Assembly (NCBI RefSeq): GCF_001984215.1
Contig: NZ_CP019420.1
Span: 5,022,001 to 5,086,000 of the forward strand
Source: Mycobacterium sp. MS1601
GTDB lineage: Bacteria > Actinomycetota > Actinomycetes > Mycobacteriales > Mycobacteriaceae
Reading direction: 5' to 3'
DNA length: 64,000 bases
Part shown: one piece after another, positions 35,309 through 44,184 of the stretch
Position numbering within the stretch: position 1 is the first letter of the stretch
How the letters are laid out: the number at the start of each line of letters is the position of its first letter
Notes under the pieces: generated by a model
Database searches by the model: none
What the model was told of the DNA's origin: nothing
The model's input: the letters and a program-made list of their open reading frames with translations, nothing else
Program-made: the position numbers and the translations under genes

Positions 35309-36039
35309 TCGGCGTCGACCTCGATTCCGAGTTTCTGGAGTTCGGCCCGCGCCTGCGCGGCGCGGTCGGTGGGGGTGAGCGTTCGCGAGGGCCGCGACTG
35401 TTCGGCTCTGTCGATACGGATCTCCACTTGCCGCGCGGCGCTGTCCACTTCGCGCAGGAGGTCGCACAGCCGCTCGCTTCTGGACACCGCCCCGCGGAGT
35501 GTGGGGTCGTTGGGCGGTTTGGCCCTGTGCAGCAGATCTGCGAGCGGGGCGCTGTAGGGGCGCACCAGATCAATCAGGGTCGCGGCCCACTGCCCGGATG
35601 CGAAGTGTTCGGGTGCGATCTCGGGAGCGGGCGGTCGGGGGTGCAGGTCGGCAACGTGCCGCAGGGCGGCGGCTCGGCTTGCCGAGTCCAGGTGGCCGCC
35701 GACCTTATCGATCCGCTCGCGGGCGGTGCGCTCGGCGATCCAGGCCACGATCCCGGCGATCATTTCGCCGTGAAGGGCGTCAACGAGGTCGGCAACGAGA
35801 TGCTGGAACATCTTGGGCAGTCCCCGCTCTGCGTTGTGGGTGCGGGTCAGCGAGGTGATCCGGGTGGCCAGTGGCGTCACGATGGCGTCGACCTCGGCGG
35901 TGAGATCGAAGGTGCCGTCATAGGTCACAGGCAGGCCCGCGCGGCGACGGGTGCGTAGCTCGGACTGCGTGAAGTGTGTCTTCCTGGCGCCGATGGGTGC
36001 GGGTTCGGGGCGGTGCCGGCGGCCGGCGAGGACGCTCAT
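35305..36039 (-). CDS. uncharacterised protein of the element's structural cluster
   Basis: A 244-aa, mostly helical, charged protein starting MSVLAGRRHRPEPAP at ATG 36039, inside the stop of the preceding small gene (ATGA). Its C-terminal 60 residues (SAARQVEIRIDRAEQSRPSR) look like a coiled coil. Position directly before the capsid-like gene would suit a scaffold or minor head protein, but no motif supports this. Not recognised. Confidence 0.6.
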   Translation of the reverse strand: MSVLAGRRHRPEPAPIGARKTHFTQSELRTRRRAGLPVTYDGTFDLTAEVDAIVTPLATRITSLTRTHNAERGLPKMFQHLVADLVDALHGEMIAGIVAWIAERTARERIDKVGGHLDSASRAAALRHVADLHPRPPAPEIAPEHFASGQWAATLIDLVRPYSAPLADLLHRAKPPNDPTLRGAVSRSERLCDLLREVDSAARQVEIRIDRAEQSRPSRTLTPTDRAAQARAELQKLGIEVDAE

Positions 36040-36290
36040 CGTCCCACCACCCCTGCGGCTCCTGCGTGAGCGTGGCGCAACATGTCGGCCAGCGCCGGCA
36101 CGTGCGCCGGATCCAGATTTCCGCGCTCCCGGTCGATCACGGTTCGACACCTCCAATACGCCAAAGCGGCGCGGCATTCGACTATCCGCGGGTCCGAATC
36201 AGGAACACCGCGGCCCTTGAGTGCGGCCTGCGACGACGCCCAGCTCGACGCTGATCGTGAGGCCGGATCTGTTGCGACGGATGCAGTCAT
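36036..36290 (-). CDS. small uncharacterised element protein
   Basis: 84 aa, starting MTASVATDPASRSASSW. The middle has a helical stretch with CRAALAYWRCRTVIDRERG. It overlaps the next gene by four bases and is the first gene of the capsid-like cluster. Not recognised. Confidence 0.5.
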   Translation of the reverse strand: MTASVATDPASRSASSWASSQAALKGRGVPDSDPRIVECRAALAYWRCRTVIDRERGNLDPAHVPALADMLRHAHAGAAGVVGR

Positions 36291-36487
36291 GCCCTCTATG
36301 AGAGCAGATCTCTGTGCACAGCACCGCCGCTGCCGCGCTCATCGGCGTGTCGAATCATGTTGGTATTTACAGTCTTTCACGGCAGAGTCATGGATCTCGG
36401 AGTCAAAATTTGGGGAAATTTTGGGCGTGGTCGGACCCCTGTACCGAACTGGCGCCCACTCGTGGGACCGGACGGTATTTTCACGCC

Positions 36488-36778
36488 ATGTCCCCGTCTC
36501 AAATCTTTAGTTCTGAGCCACCCGCCGGAACTCCCGCCCGCCCCAACGTTTCTCGTGGTCGTCAGTCTCGAAAGTTGCCTCGTATCGAAACCGTGTCACA
36601 TGCGGTTCTGAGAGGGCTCGCTGCGGCTGTACTCGTTGCCAACAGGCTCAACGGATCCACTGTGACCGCAGCGCCGGCCGCCGCGCCCCTGACCGGACCC
36701 GCCGCAGCGTGGGCACCGGGCACCGGCCCCGCCGCCGATGCCGCAGATGGCCAGCTCTACGCCACGGCCATCGAGTAG
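36488..36778 (+). CDS. doubtful short ORF before the resolvase gene
   Basis: 96 aa from ATG 36488. The second half is an Ala/Pro/Thr-rich low-complexity tail (APAAAPLTGPAAAWAPG). The ribosome-binding site is weak. It could be a small gene in front of the resolvase (51 bp gap) or chance. The gap upstream contains AAAATTT-GGGG-AAATTTT (36405-36422), a small AT-rich inverted repeat. Confidence 0.3.
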   Translation: MSPSQIFSSEPPAGTPARPNVSRGRQSRKLPRIETVSHAVLRGLAAAVLVANRLNGSTVTAAPAAAPLTGPAAAWAPGTGPAADAADGQLYATAIE

Positions 36779-36828
36779 CAGTGACCGCCACTGCCCATCA
36801 CACCAACGCCAGCAGAAGGAACACCGCC

Positions 36829-37437
36829 ATGACCACCATTATCAGCACCATCGAGCCCACCGCTCCGGCCGGCGCAGTCCTCGGCTACGCCCGGGTGTCC
36901 ACTGGACATCAGTCCCTCGACCAGCAGGCCGATGCCTTGGCCGCCGCGGGCGTGGAACCGTCCCGGCTGTATCAGGACAAGCTCAGCGGCACCACGACCA
37001 AGGAGCAGCGCCCCGGGCTGGTGGCCCTGCTGGACTACGCCCGCCCCGGCGACACCATCGTGGTGGTGGGCATCGACCGGTTGGGCCGCAACGCCGCCGA
37101 GGTCATGCTCACCATTCGAGATCTCGGTGAGCGGGGTGTCATCCTGCGCTCACTACGGGAAGGCATCGACACCTCCAACGCCACTGGCCGGATGATCGCC
37201 GGGGTGCTGGCCTCACTGGCTGAGCTGGAGCTGGAGTTGCAGCGCGAACGCCGCAGTGCGGCCAAGTCCGCGCGCCTGGCCCGCGGCCTGCCCATCGGTC
37301 GGCCCAAAGCACTCGACGCCGATCAGGTTGCCCTCGCTGAGCGGATGCGTGCAGCCGGCGAGCCGGTGCCGGTGATCGCGTCCACCCTCGGCGTCAGCCG
37401 CGCCACCCTCTACCGGACCCTCGCCGGCCGGGACTGA
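36829..37437 (+). CDS. serine recombinase (resolvase/invertase family)
   Basis: A 202-aa small serine recombinase. The catalytic Ser is in GYARVSTGHQSLDQQ, the conserved arginines in VVGIDRLGRNAAEV, and the C-terminal helix-turn-helix is MRAAGEPVPVIASTLGVSRA. The ATG at 36829 has AGAAGGA upstream; longer frames are unsupported. It is the only plus-strand gene in the middle of the element and splits the packaging genes, so it may have arrived separately (a resolvase of Tn3-type) or act as multimer resolution or inversion enzyme. No res site was defined in the 180 bp downstream. Confidence 0.9.
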   Translation: MTTIISTIEPTAPAGAVLGYARVSTGHQSLDQQADALAAAGVEPSRLYQDKLSGTTTKEQRPGLVALLDYARPGDTIVVVGIDRLGRNAAEVMLTIRDLGERGVILRSLREGIDTSNATGRMIAGVLASLAELELELQRERRSAAKSARLARGLPIGRPKALDADQVALAERMRAAGEPVPVIASTLGVSRATLYRTLAGRD

Positions 37438-37617
37438 CCCCCTCGATCAGGTGGTCCACCCCGGGCGACCTGGCGCACCTTGAAAACTCCACAGAGACAG
37501 GACCACCCGCCAGCACCGGTATCCGCCCGTCGACATGTCCGGGTATCGGCCGGTGTCCCGGTGGTCGACGCGATACACCGGCCGCCCTGCACGCGAGGGG
37601 TCGGGCCGGCACGCCCG

Positions 37618-39225
37618 TCACAGCCCTCGGATTGTGTGGCGCTGCGCCGACAGTGGGTCATACCCCTGGCCCCCGACGCGTCGGGTCAACCTGCTGTTGA
37701 TCTGCGTCACGGAAGCGGTTCCGGGGCGCAGTCCGAGACGTTCGGCGATTGGGTCTCGTGGCCCCTCACCGCGCCTGCGCCGGTCCATATCGACCGGGCT
37801 GATGAAGCTGACCCGGCCCGCGAGGCTGTGCGCCAGTACGTCGTGGGCAACGACGAGCGCGGCTAGCGCGTCGGGCTGGTGCTGGCCGGCTTGCCATCCC
37901 ACCATCGCGGCCTCCAGGTCGGGCAGGTGTCCAGCCAGCCGCACGGTGCCGACCTCCAGGCCTTGGATCAGAGCGGCCGACCGCGCCAGTGCATCACCAC
38001 CGCCGCGCCCCGACCCCTTCGGCGGCCACGAGGTGACTCGGATCGGGCGCGGTGTGCGGACTCTGGACAGCGCATTCTCGACCACCTTCACGTAGGTCAC
38101 CCGGGCCGCGAAGCCCTCAATCGCTATTTCGCTGGCGCCGAGGTCCACAGCCAGGTCCACCGCAGCGCGTGCCCACTGCTCGGCGGTGAACTGCCCCGTG
38201 GCATCGGCGATCACCGCCACCGTGCCATCGGCGGCGATGCTGGCCGCGATGATGCCGGCGGCGTCACGCTCGCCTGAGTCGGCCGGGTCCACTCCGACCA
38301 CTATCTTGACGGGCTGCCGCGGTGCCGCCGGTAACCGGTGTGCGTCGAGCCAGTCGGCCCGGATCAGCGTGCCGGCGGGTGTGCTCGGCACGCCGAGGTA
38401 CAGCGCCGCCCACGCCCGGGAGCCCACCGCCCGCTCGATCTCCCGGAAGTCCTCGACGCTGCGCTCACCCAACGCGGTCGTCATCCCAACACCAGGATCA
38501 CGGTCCAACGCATCGGGGACACCCGGGGTCGAGATCGCTGGCACGTTGATCACGGTCCACTTCGATCCGTCTTCGTCCATCAGCTCACCCGAGAGGTCGT
38601 CTTCGGCCCACCTGGTGGCCACGATGATCACCGAGGCGCCAGGGTGCAGACGGGACAACAGCGATGCCCGGAACTCATTGCTCAGCCGCTTCTTGTACGC
38701 ACGACTATCTGCCTCAACCGAGTTCTTGATCGGATCGTCAATTATGAGACAGTCCGCTCCGAACCCCGTTGCGCCAGATAGGATTCCACCGGCTAGTAGG
38801 CCGCCCCCTGCCCCGGCCAGTTCCCAGCGTCCAACGCTGGCTTTGTCGGTCGACAGCGAGATGCCCAACATTTGGCCGTGGTCTTCGATCAGTCGGCGCG
38901 CGGCGCGAGAGTGTTCCTCCGCAAGGCTGTCGCTGTAGCTCCGGAGAATGATCATCGAGTCCGGGTCCGAGGCTAGCGCGAATACCGTCCCAACCTGCGA
39001 AGTCAGCACCGATTTTCCAGCCCGCGGAGGCATCGACAAGATGTACCTACGGTCTGGATTCTTCACGGCGTCAACGATGCAGTCGCTAATCAACGCGATG
39101 GTCGGCGTCAACCGGTACTTCGGGATAACCCGTTTCGCCAGTTCCCACGGGGACGCCGGCCGCCGTCGTGACCGCGCCGCCTCCAGCGCGCGAGTGGCGA
39201 CGAGTGTGCGCAGTACGGTGCTCAC
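37618..39225 (-). CDS. phage terminase large subunit
   Basis: The DNA-packaging motor, 535 aa. The N-terminal ATPase has Walker A PPRAGKS (66-72), the coupling segment VATRWAEDDL and Walker B LIIDDP (160-165). The C-terminal RNase H-like nuclease begins IVVGVDPADSGERD, with further acidic residues in IAIEGFA. Full length, no interruption. The GTG start overlaps the stop of the upstream gene (GTGA). Together with the small-subunit-like gene it suggests the element packages its own DNA. Convergent with the resolvase. Confidence 0.9.
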   Translation of the reverse strand: MSTVLRTLVATRALEAARSRRRPASPWELAKRVIPKYRLTPTIALISDCIVDAVKNPDRRYILSMPPRAGKSVLTSQVGTVFALASDPDSMIILRSYSDSLAEEHSRAARRLIEDHGQMLGISLSTDKASVGRWELAGAGGGLLAGGILSGATGFGADCLIIDDPIKNSVEADSRAYKKRLSNEFRASLLSRLHPGASVIIVATRWAEDDLSGELMDEDGSKWTVINVPAISTPGVPDALDRDPGVGMTTALGERSVEDFREIERAVGSRAWAALYLGVPSTPAGTLIRADWLDAHRLPAAPRQPVKIVVGVDPADSGERDAAGIIAASIAADGTVAVIADATGQFTAEQWARAAVDLAVDLGASEIAIEGFAARVTYVKVVENALSRVRTPRPIRVTSWPPKGSGRGGGDALARSAALIQGLEVGTVRLAGHLPDLEAAMVGWQAGQHQPDALAALVVAHDVLAHSLAGRVSFISPVDMDRRRRGEGPRDPIAERLGLRPGTASVTQINSRLTRRVGGQGYDPLSAQRHTIRGL

Positions 39226-39704
39226 GAGGGCGAGCCCAACGTGATGGACAGCGCCACGTAGTTCCGTCCGTCGACCTTGACGACATGGACCTGTCCCGAG
39301 TCGACCAGCCTGACCAACGCGTCAGCGGTACGGCTCGTCCGCTTCTCGGGCAGCATCGCGCGCAGCGCAGCCCAGGGGGCGGCCTCACCGTCCACCTGGC
39401 GCAGCGCATCGAGTATCGCCGCGTCCAGCTGATCGGCCGCCAACGGCTCGGCGGTGGACGCCGGCAATTGCTCGATCAGGTCGGCGGCCTGGTCCTCGGT
39501 GAGGAATCCGGAGTCGACCTCGGCCGTGATGGCAGCGCTGAGCCGGTGCCAGGACAACGCACGCTGCGCCTCTCGGACACGGGGCCCATCGACTTCGCCT
39601 CTCGACGCCATGACAGCGATGCGGCCCCGCCACGAATTGGCAGGACGGGAACGTGGGTCCGCGGAGTTCGTCACACCCGCGGCAGTTACGGTTTCAGTTC
39701 TCAC
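39222..39704 (-). CDS. uncharacterised protein upstream of terminase
   Basis: A 160-aa protein starting GTG at 39704. The C-terminal 70 residues (LDALRQVDGEAAPWAALRAM and ADALVRLVDSGQVHVVKVDG) look like a winged helix, the kind found in DNA-binding packaging or regulatory proteins. Four-base overlap with the large terminase gene implies linked translation. Not assigned to a family. Confidence 0.6.
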   Translation of the reverse strand: MRTETVTAAGVTNSADPRSRPANSWRGRIAVMASRGEVDGPRVREAQRALSWHRLSAAITAEVDSGFLTEDQAADLIEQLPASTAEPLAADQLDAAILDALRQVDGEAAPWAALRAMLPEKRTSRTADALVRLVDSGQVHVVKVDGRNYVALSITLGSPS

Positions 39705-39830
39705 GAGTCGAACTGTGACAGGCGCCTATGCACGCTCGACGGAGCCGCAGGTCAGCAAGTGAGTGCCAGTGTCAGACGGTAAAGACTTGTGCGGCAACAT
39801 CTTCGGCGTGTCGCCCACGGCGGGTGGACG

Positions 39831-40220
39831 CTACTGGTCGGAGTCGGCCTCGGTCTCGGCGTCAGCATCACCAGAACCGAGGCTATGCGGCCCGCTCGCG
39901 GACGATTTCGTTTCGGCGGGCACATCGGGACCACCGGGCGCCCCGGCGCCGTCTATGGGCTCCACAGCCCCGGCACGTCGTTTCAGGACTGCGGCCCACT
40001 CTGCGACCTCCGTCGCCGGTATGCCGCCGACCGCGAGCACCTGGCGCGCAACGTCGACCTGGACCGCGAACAGCGGATCGCCTTCGCCGGTCACGGCCCC
40101 GAACAATGCCTTGCACTCGGTGGCCACCGCGGCGTCCAAGCCGGCAGGGTCGAGCTTGCCCTCGGCAGCATCGCGACCGACCGATGCCGCAGCGCGGATG
40201 ACGTCCTCTGTGGCGGTCAT
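39831..40220 (-). CDS. uncharacterised small element protein
   Basis: A 129-aa acidic protein starting MTATEDVIRAAASVGRDA at an ATG inside the stop of the preceding gene. Helical N-terminal 85 residues, then a Pro/Ala/Gly/Asp-rich tail. Similar short proteins accompany terminase small subunits in actinobacterial prophages, but I cannot name a family. Confidence 0.6.
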   Translation of the reverse strand: MTATEDVIRAAASVGRDAAEGKLDPAGLDAAVATECKALFGAVTGEGDPLFAVQVDVARQVLAVGGIPATEVAEWAAVLKRRAGAVEPIDGAGAPGGPDVPAETKSSASGPHSLGSGDADAETEADSDQ

Positions 40221-40696
40221 TCGATTACCTCTCCCTCGATGATTTGCGGAAACTGGGGGTTGTGTTGGCGCTGGGCAGCGATGGCCAGCAGTTCCTGCTC
40301 CAGCCGATTGACGGCCTCGGCCGCTGACGTCGTGACCCTGACGTCAAGCTCCGCTTTCACCGGTACGTGCGCGCCGTGCAGCTTCGCGGTTTCGGAGATG
40401 TTGGCGCGCAATTCCTTCGCCAACAGCACCAGGTCGTCGTTGTCGTCACGGTCCTTGGCATCGGCGAACCGCTCGAACAGCACCGCCCGCACGACTCGGA
40501 GTCCATCGGAGGCCGAACGACGCACCGACTCTGCCGACCCAAGCGGGTTGCGCTGTTGCAGACGTTCCACGGCCTGCTGGGCGCCCTGCCGAGATCGGTA
40601 GCCGAGTTCGTCAGCGATTTCGTCCCAGGTACGTCCGACCGCCCGCAGGCGATTCGCTTCCTCGGCGCGCCGTCGCGAGTCCTGTCTGTTGGTCAC
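40217..40696 (-). CDS. terminase small subunit-like DNA-binding protein
   Basis: A 159-aa protein from GTG 40696. An N-terminal helix-turn-helix (LRAVGRTWDEIADELGYRS) precedes a helical region and the segment KLHGAHVPVKAELDVRV, which resembles the oligomerisation part of phage small terminases (LLGLDAP-like). The longer open frame to 40861 is unlikely, as it would read through the iteron repeats and has no start signal. Located between the origin-like region and the other packaging genes. In satellites the small terminase directs packaging to the island's own DNA. Confidence 0.55.
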   Translation of the reverse strand: MTNRQDSRRRAEEANRLRAVGRTWDEIADELGYRSRQGAQQAVERLQQRNPLGSAESVRRSASDGLRVVRAVLFERFADAKDRDDNDDLVLLAKELRANISETAKLHGAHVPVKAELDVRVTTSAAEAVNRLEQELLAIAAQRQHNPQFPQIIEGEVIE

Positions 40697-41026
40697 AGTC
40701 AACAGTGTGTCAACGAGGGGTGCACGGCGAGGGCGCTCGCGCGTCTCTTGTGCACCCGCTGAGATCCCCCGGTGCACAGCTCTCCTGCGTTCTGAAACCG
40801 AGTTCCCCCCGACCCGCAAATCGGGGGAACGGGGGAACGGGGGAACTCTCCGGAGGGTCAAAACGGGTGACTCGACAACACCGTGTCAGAAGGTCCAGTC
40901 CTCTGACCTGTAGTTATATGTTAGTCAATTGCATCGTATGACGCGCACGCGCGAGAGGGCCGGGGGGAACAGTTCCCCCGTTCCCCCCGACCATTCCGGG
41001 GGAACTCAACCAGCTAATTCGGACCG
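40697..41026. other. candidate replication origin: GGGGGAAC iterons bracketing an AT-rich core
   Basis: No gene fits this 330-bp gap. It holds eight copies of the 8-mer GGGGGAAC: inverted at 40802; three perfect tandem copies at 40823, 40831 and 40839; then direct at 40963, inverted at 40972 and 40980, direct at 40998. Between the two groups lies the most AT-rich stretch nearby (about 40900-40945, with TAGTTATATGTTAG). It abuts the primase-polymerase gene. Two iteron sets around an AT-rich core beside the replication gene is the plan of phage-satellite (SaPI) origins. Function is inference. Confidence 0.65.
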
Positions 41027-43507
41027 TCACATCCGCTCGATCTGGTCGCCGTCGAACCTCACGGTGCCGTCGTCAACCAGGCTCGCTGCGGCCGCGTCCA
41101 CAAGCTGGCGCTCAGGGCCTTTGAATTTGAGCTTGCGCATTCCGTCCTGGCCGGGCCACTTCGCCCTACCGCCCGCCGCGTCGACGTATTTCAGGATGCG
41201 TTCACGCATCCGAGACAGCGCCGCGTCACGGCCGTCGACGGCGACCGCCATGGCCACCTGCTCGCTGATGCGCTGTGCAACCTTGCGTTCGTCCTCGCTG
41301 GCCTTGCGTTCCCGGGCGTAGGCCATCGCTGTGTCGTGCAACCGCGCTGAGCAATCCAGCAGCACCTCGGCCAGCTCGACGTCGGCAATCTCGATCACGC
41401 TGCGTCCGGGATCGCACAACACCACCAACAGCGCCGCGAGCCGTGCCAGCATTGCGGGTCGATGCGCATGGATCGCTTCGGACTCCTCGCCGGCTGCCTG
41501 ACCTCGTGTCCGCGCCAGTGCTTCGGTTCGCGCCCGTGCCTGCAGTTCGTCGCTGTAGCGCAGGCCGGAACTGGGCAGCGTGACGGTCAGCGGGCCGGGA
41601 TCATCCGGTGCGTCATCAGGGATAGCCGGATCCGTGGCTGACAAGTACAGGAACCGTTGCGGGGTGCCGTATTCGAGCTGTTCGGGCGTCGACATGTCGG
41701 CCAACGCGCCCAGTTGGAACCCAACGCACAGCCCCACCACGTAGTCGCGGACCTGTCGCTTGCGTTCCGATGAGGCATTGGCCTGTCCCAGGACCGCACC
41801 AGTCCACGCGGTGCGTAGTGCCGGCCCGATGTCCTGGCCGCGCTTGGCGTCGAGAATGCCCGCCACCAGGCCGGCGCCTTCATCGGAGTGCAACAGCAGC
41901 TTGTGGCTCACCTGCCTACGGACGGGCTTGCCCTTGGTCGGGTTGAGCGGGTCGACCACCGCCCCCATGAATGCCTCAGCCAGGCCAGGACCGGAACCGA
42001 CCGGCAATTCCAGCGGGCTCTCATCCGCGCGGGTGACCATGCCCGCCATCATCAGCGGGGGAAACCGGAACTCCAGTAGGCGCCCCGCTGCTGCGTGGGC
42101 CGACGACTTCCCAGTGCCTGCCGAACCGACCAGGCCCACGAACATCGACAGCGGCATGGGTTGCTTGATCCCGGTGTCTACGGTGATGCAGGGGTCCAGG
42201 TGGGCAGCTAGCCGCGCCAGGACCGCACCGAGCACGGCATCGGCGGCATTGACACCGCGGTGCGCGGCCTGACGAATGTGCCCTAGGACAGACTGTGCAG
42301 CCCAGAACGACTCAGGCAGGTTCTCGCCTGCGGCCTGGCCGTCACTGTCACCTCTACCGATTGTTTGCGGATCGGGAAACAGTCCGTGCGCGTTCATCGC
42401 TGCTCCCATGTCGTTGTCGAAGTCGACCGCTGCGACGGCCTGTAGTTTGCTCAGCGTCGTCTTCCCGCTCCTGGCGATGTACGCGGCGAACGGCTCACCG
42501 GGGTTGTCGGTCCAGATGTGCATCGGCGGGTTGTCGTCGTACCGAGGTTCGGTGCAGCCCGGCTCATGCGCGGTCGCGGACTTCGGCGAGCTGTGCTCAC
42601 CCGGCGCCGTCCACGTCGGGCACCCGCACGAGTCAGACCGCCCGGTCGGTGTCCATCCGAGCGGTGTCAGGATCTCAGCCCAGTCGACGGCGCGGCTCCA
42701 GTCGGCAATCGGCACAGTGGTGTCAGAGACCGTCGATCGATCAGCGACACGCGCCGCCGCGGTGGCCCGCTCGAGTATCACTTCTCCGAGCCAGTCGGGC
42801 AGCTCGTGCACAGCACCACCGGCCGGCACCTCGTAGGCGCCCTCTGCCCGCACCGAGGGCGGCATCAGCACGTACTTGCCCGGACCCCAGAACACGGAGT
42901 AGGCGTCCGCGCCGGTGCCCACCTTCACCTCCTGGACGCCGGAGGGAAGCTCGACGTCATCGGGCACCGTGAACCAGAAGTGGCCGCCGTCGCTGTGGAT
43001 CCATTCACCGCGATCGGTCTGCGCGCCCGGCGTCCGCACCGTGGGCGGTGTATCCGGATCCGCTCTAGCGTCGGCCAGGAACGCCGAGAGTTGCGCAGCG
43101 GTATCGCAGTCGACCACCACCAGGCGCGAACGGCCCACGGACACCGCAAGGTTGACCGGCTCAGCGGCACCGAACGTCTTGCCGTAGGACTTCAGGTAGC
43201 GGTCGAGCGTGTCGGTGTTGTTGGTGGCCAGATACACCCCGGACGGGCTCTTGACCTTCTGCCAGTTGCGGCGGCCGGCGCCCCGCGCGGCTTCCTGCGC
43301 AGCTCTGTCCTCAGCAATGCGTTGTCGCGGTGCGCGCATGTCCGAAGGGGCCTTGGTGCCGGGATAGACGAACAGGGGCGCACAGCCCAGCTCTGCGAGG
43401 CGGCGCAGGTAATCGCCTACCCCACCGTGGTCGTCGGGCTTGGGAGCATCAGCCAGCAGCGCAGTCAACAACTCTGCACGGGTGCTCTGGTGCGCGGTAT
43501 CGTTCAA
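41027..43507 (-). CDS. bifunctional primase-polymerase / P-loop replication protein
   Basis: An 826-aa replication protein. Residues about 30-245 look like an archaeo-eukaryotic Prim-Pol domain: metal-binding VVDCDT (133-136) and GGHFWF near 174-179. A Cys-rich linker (SCGCPTW, HEPGC) follows. The C-terminal half is a DUF3987-like helicase/ATPase with Walker A GSAGTGKS (461-468). This combination typically initiates replication of plasmids, phages and satellites. It probably binds the adjacent iterons. A single large gene on the minus strand, downstream of the two excisionase-like genes. Confidence 0.82.
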   Translation of the reverse strand: MNDTAHQSTRAELLTALLADAPKPDDHGGVGDYLRRLAELGCAPLFVYPGTKAPSDMRAPRQRIAEDRAAQEAARGAGRRNWQKVKSPSGVYLATNNTDTLDRYLKSYGKTFGAAEPVNLAVSVGRSRLVVVDCDTAAQLSAFLADARADPDTPPTVRTPGAQTDRGEWIHSDGGHFWFTVPDDVELPSGVQEVKVGTGADAYSVFWGPGKYVLMPPSVRAEGAYEVPAGGAVHELPDWLGEVILERATAAARVADRSTVSDTTVPIADWSRAVDWAEILTPLGWTPTGRSDSCGCPTWTAPGEHSSPKSATAHEPGCTEPRYDDNPPMHIWTDNPGEPFAAYIARSGKTTLSKLQAVAAVDFDNDMGAAMNAHGLFPDPQTIGRGDSDGQAAGENLPESFWAAQSVLGHIRQAAHRGVNAADAVLGAVLARLAAHLDPCITVDTGIKQPMPLSMFVGLVGSAGTGKSSAHAAAGRLLEFRFPPLMMAGMVTRADESPLELPVGSGPGLAEAFMGAVVDPLNPTKGKPVRRQVSHKLLLHSDEGAGLVAGILDAKRGQDIGPALRTAWTGAVLGQANASSERKRQVRDYVVGLCVGFQLGALADMSTPEQLEYGTPQRFLYLSATDPAIPDDAPDDPGPLTVTLPSSGLRYSDELQARARTEALARTRGQAAGEESEAIHAHRPAMLARLAALLVVLCDPGRSVIEIADVELAEVLLDCSARLHDTAMAYARERKASEDERKVAQRISEQVAMAVAVDGRDAALSRMRERILKYVDAAGGRAKWPGQDGMRKLKFKGPERQLVDAAAASLVDDGTVRFDGDQIERM

Positions 43508-43554
43508 GGCATCCTCCTACGGATGAAGTAGTGCAAGTCGCCCGCCCAGTCGCC

Positions 43555-43809
43555 TCACTGGGCGGGCGTGCTGCTTTCGGGGTCTGATCGGTTCTTCTGG
43601 TCGCCGGGGCGGACGGTCTGCTGTTCCAGCCACCGGTCGAGATCGACCTGGCGATACCGGACGACGTTCTTGGAAACCACGACATAGGGCGGTCCCACGC
43701 CCTTGCGCCGCCACGTCCGCATCGTCTGGGCAGTCACTCCACCGATGTACTTGCCGGCGCCTTCTGCGTCGTAGATATAGTTCACGGTCACGGTGTTGTT
43801 CTCGGGCAT
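43555..43809 (-). CDS. excisionase/AlpA-like helix-turn-helix protein
   Basis: 84 aa from ATG 43809. The central part GVTAQTMRTWRRKGVGPPYV followed by VVRYRQVDLDRWLEQQ is a MerR-type HTH_17 winged helix, as in phage excisionases and AlpA-like regulators. It lies 47 bp upstream of the primase gene. Together with the next gene it gives two such proteins: one may direct excision and the other may control replication genes. Confidence 0.75.
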   Translation of the reverse strand: MPENNTVTVNYIYDAEGAGKYIGGVTAQTMRTWRRKGVGPPYVVVSKNVVRYRQVDLDRWLEQQTVRPGDQKNRSDPESSTPAQ

Positions 43810-43965
43810 GTGAGGCCGTCCTCGGGTGGGCGTCGGGTAGTAGTGAGCAAGCTACGCCGGAGGGGTGAAGCCGAAACGTCTGTGCCGTTCCGGAAGGCAT
43901 TGTCTTGCAGAGGTTTTGGGCGCTCTACGCCTAGATGCGTCCGCAATGCCCGTCGACGGCGCAGC

Positions 43966-44184
43966 TCATCGACCCGGTGCAGTCTCAACGGTGTTGGCGT
44001 CCATGTAGGCGCGAATGTCGCTGGCGCGGTAGCGGATGCGCCGGCCGTCGCGAATGAACTTCGGGCCGGTTCCTTTGAAGCGTTCCTGGGCGAGCACGGC
44101 AGTCGTCGTGCCTCGGTAGTCGGCCACCTCTTGCGGCGTCAACAGCTCATCGAGAGCCTGGGGAGACGGGTGCTGTTTGGTCAT
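43966..44184 (-). CDS. excisionase-like helix-turn-helix protein
   Basis: 72 aa from ATG 44184, with GGAGG seven bases upstream, so the longer frame to 44250 is rejected. The sequence LLTPQEVADYRGTTTAVLAQ continuing to RRIRYRASDIRAYMD is a classic HTH_17 excisionase. First gene of the minus-strand operon. It is divergent from the integrase unit, so the balance between integration and excision could be set in the shared gap. Confidence 0.78.
   Translation of the reverse strand: MTKQHPSPQALDELLTPQEVADYRGTTTAVLAQERFKGTGPKFIRDGRRIRYRASDIRAYMDANTVETAPGR

Noticed and set aside
36405..36422. AAAATTT-GGGG-AAATTTT as an operator or terminator
   Set aside because: Short, AT-only arms without a clear neighbour; could be chance in an AT-richer patch, so it is only mentioned.
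37438..37617. res site for the serine resolvase
   Set aside because: Some partial inverted repeats are visible but no set of three dimer sites could be drawn with confidence.
40697..40861. Extension of the terminase-small-like protein across the iterons
   Set aside because: The added residues are an Arg/Pro-rich reading of G-run repeats and have no start signal.
40802..41005. CRISPR-like array
   Set aside because: Repeats are 8 bp, adjacent or in both orientations, with no unique spacers and no cas genes; iterons explain them better.
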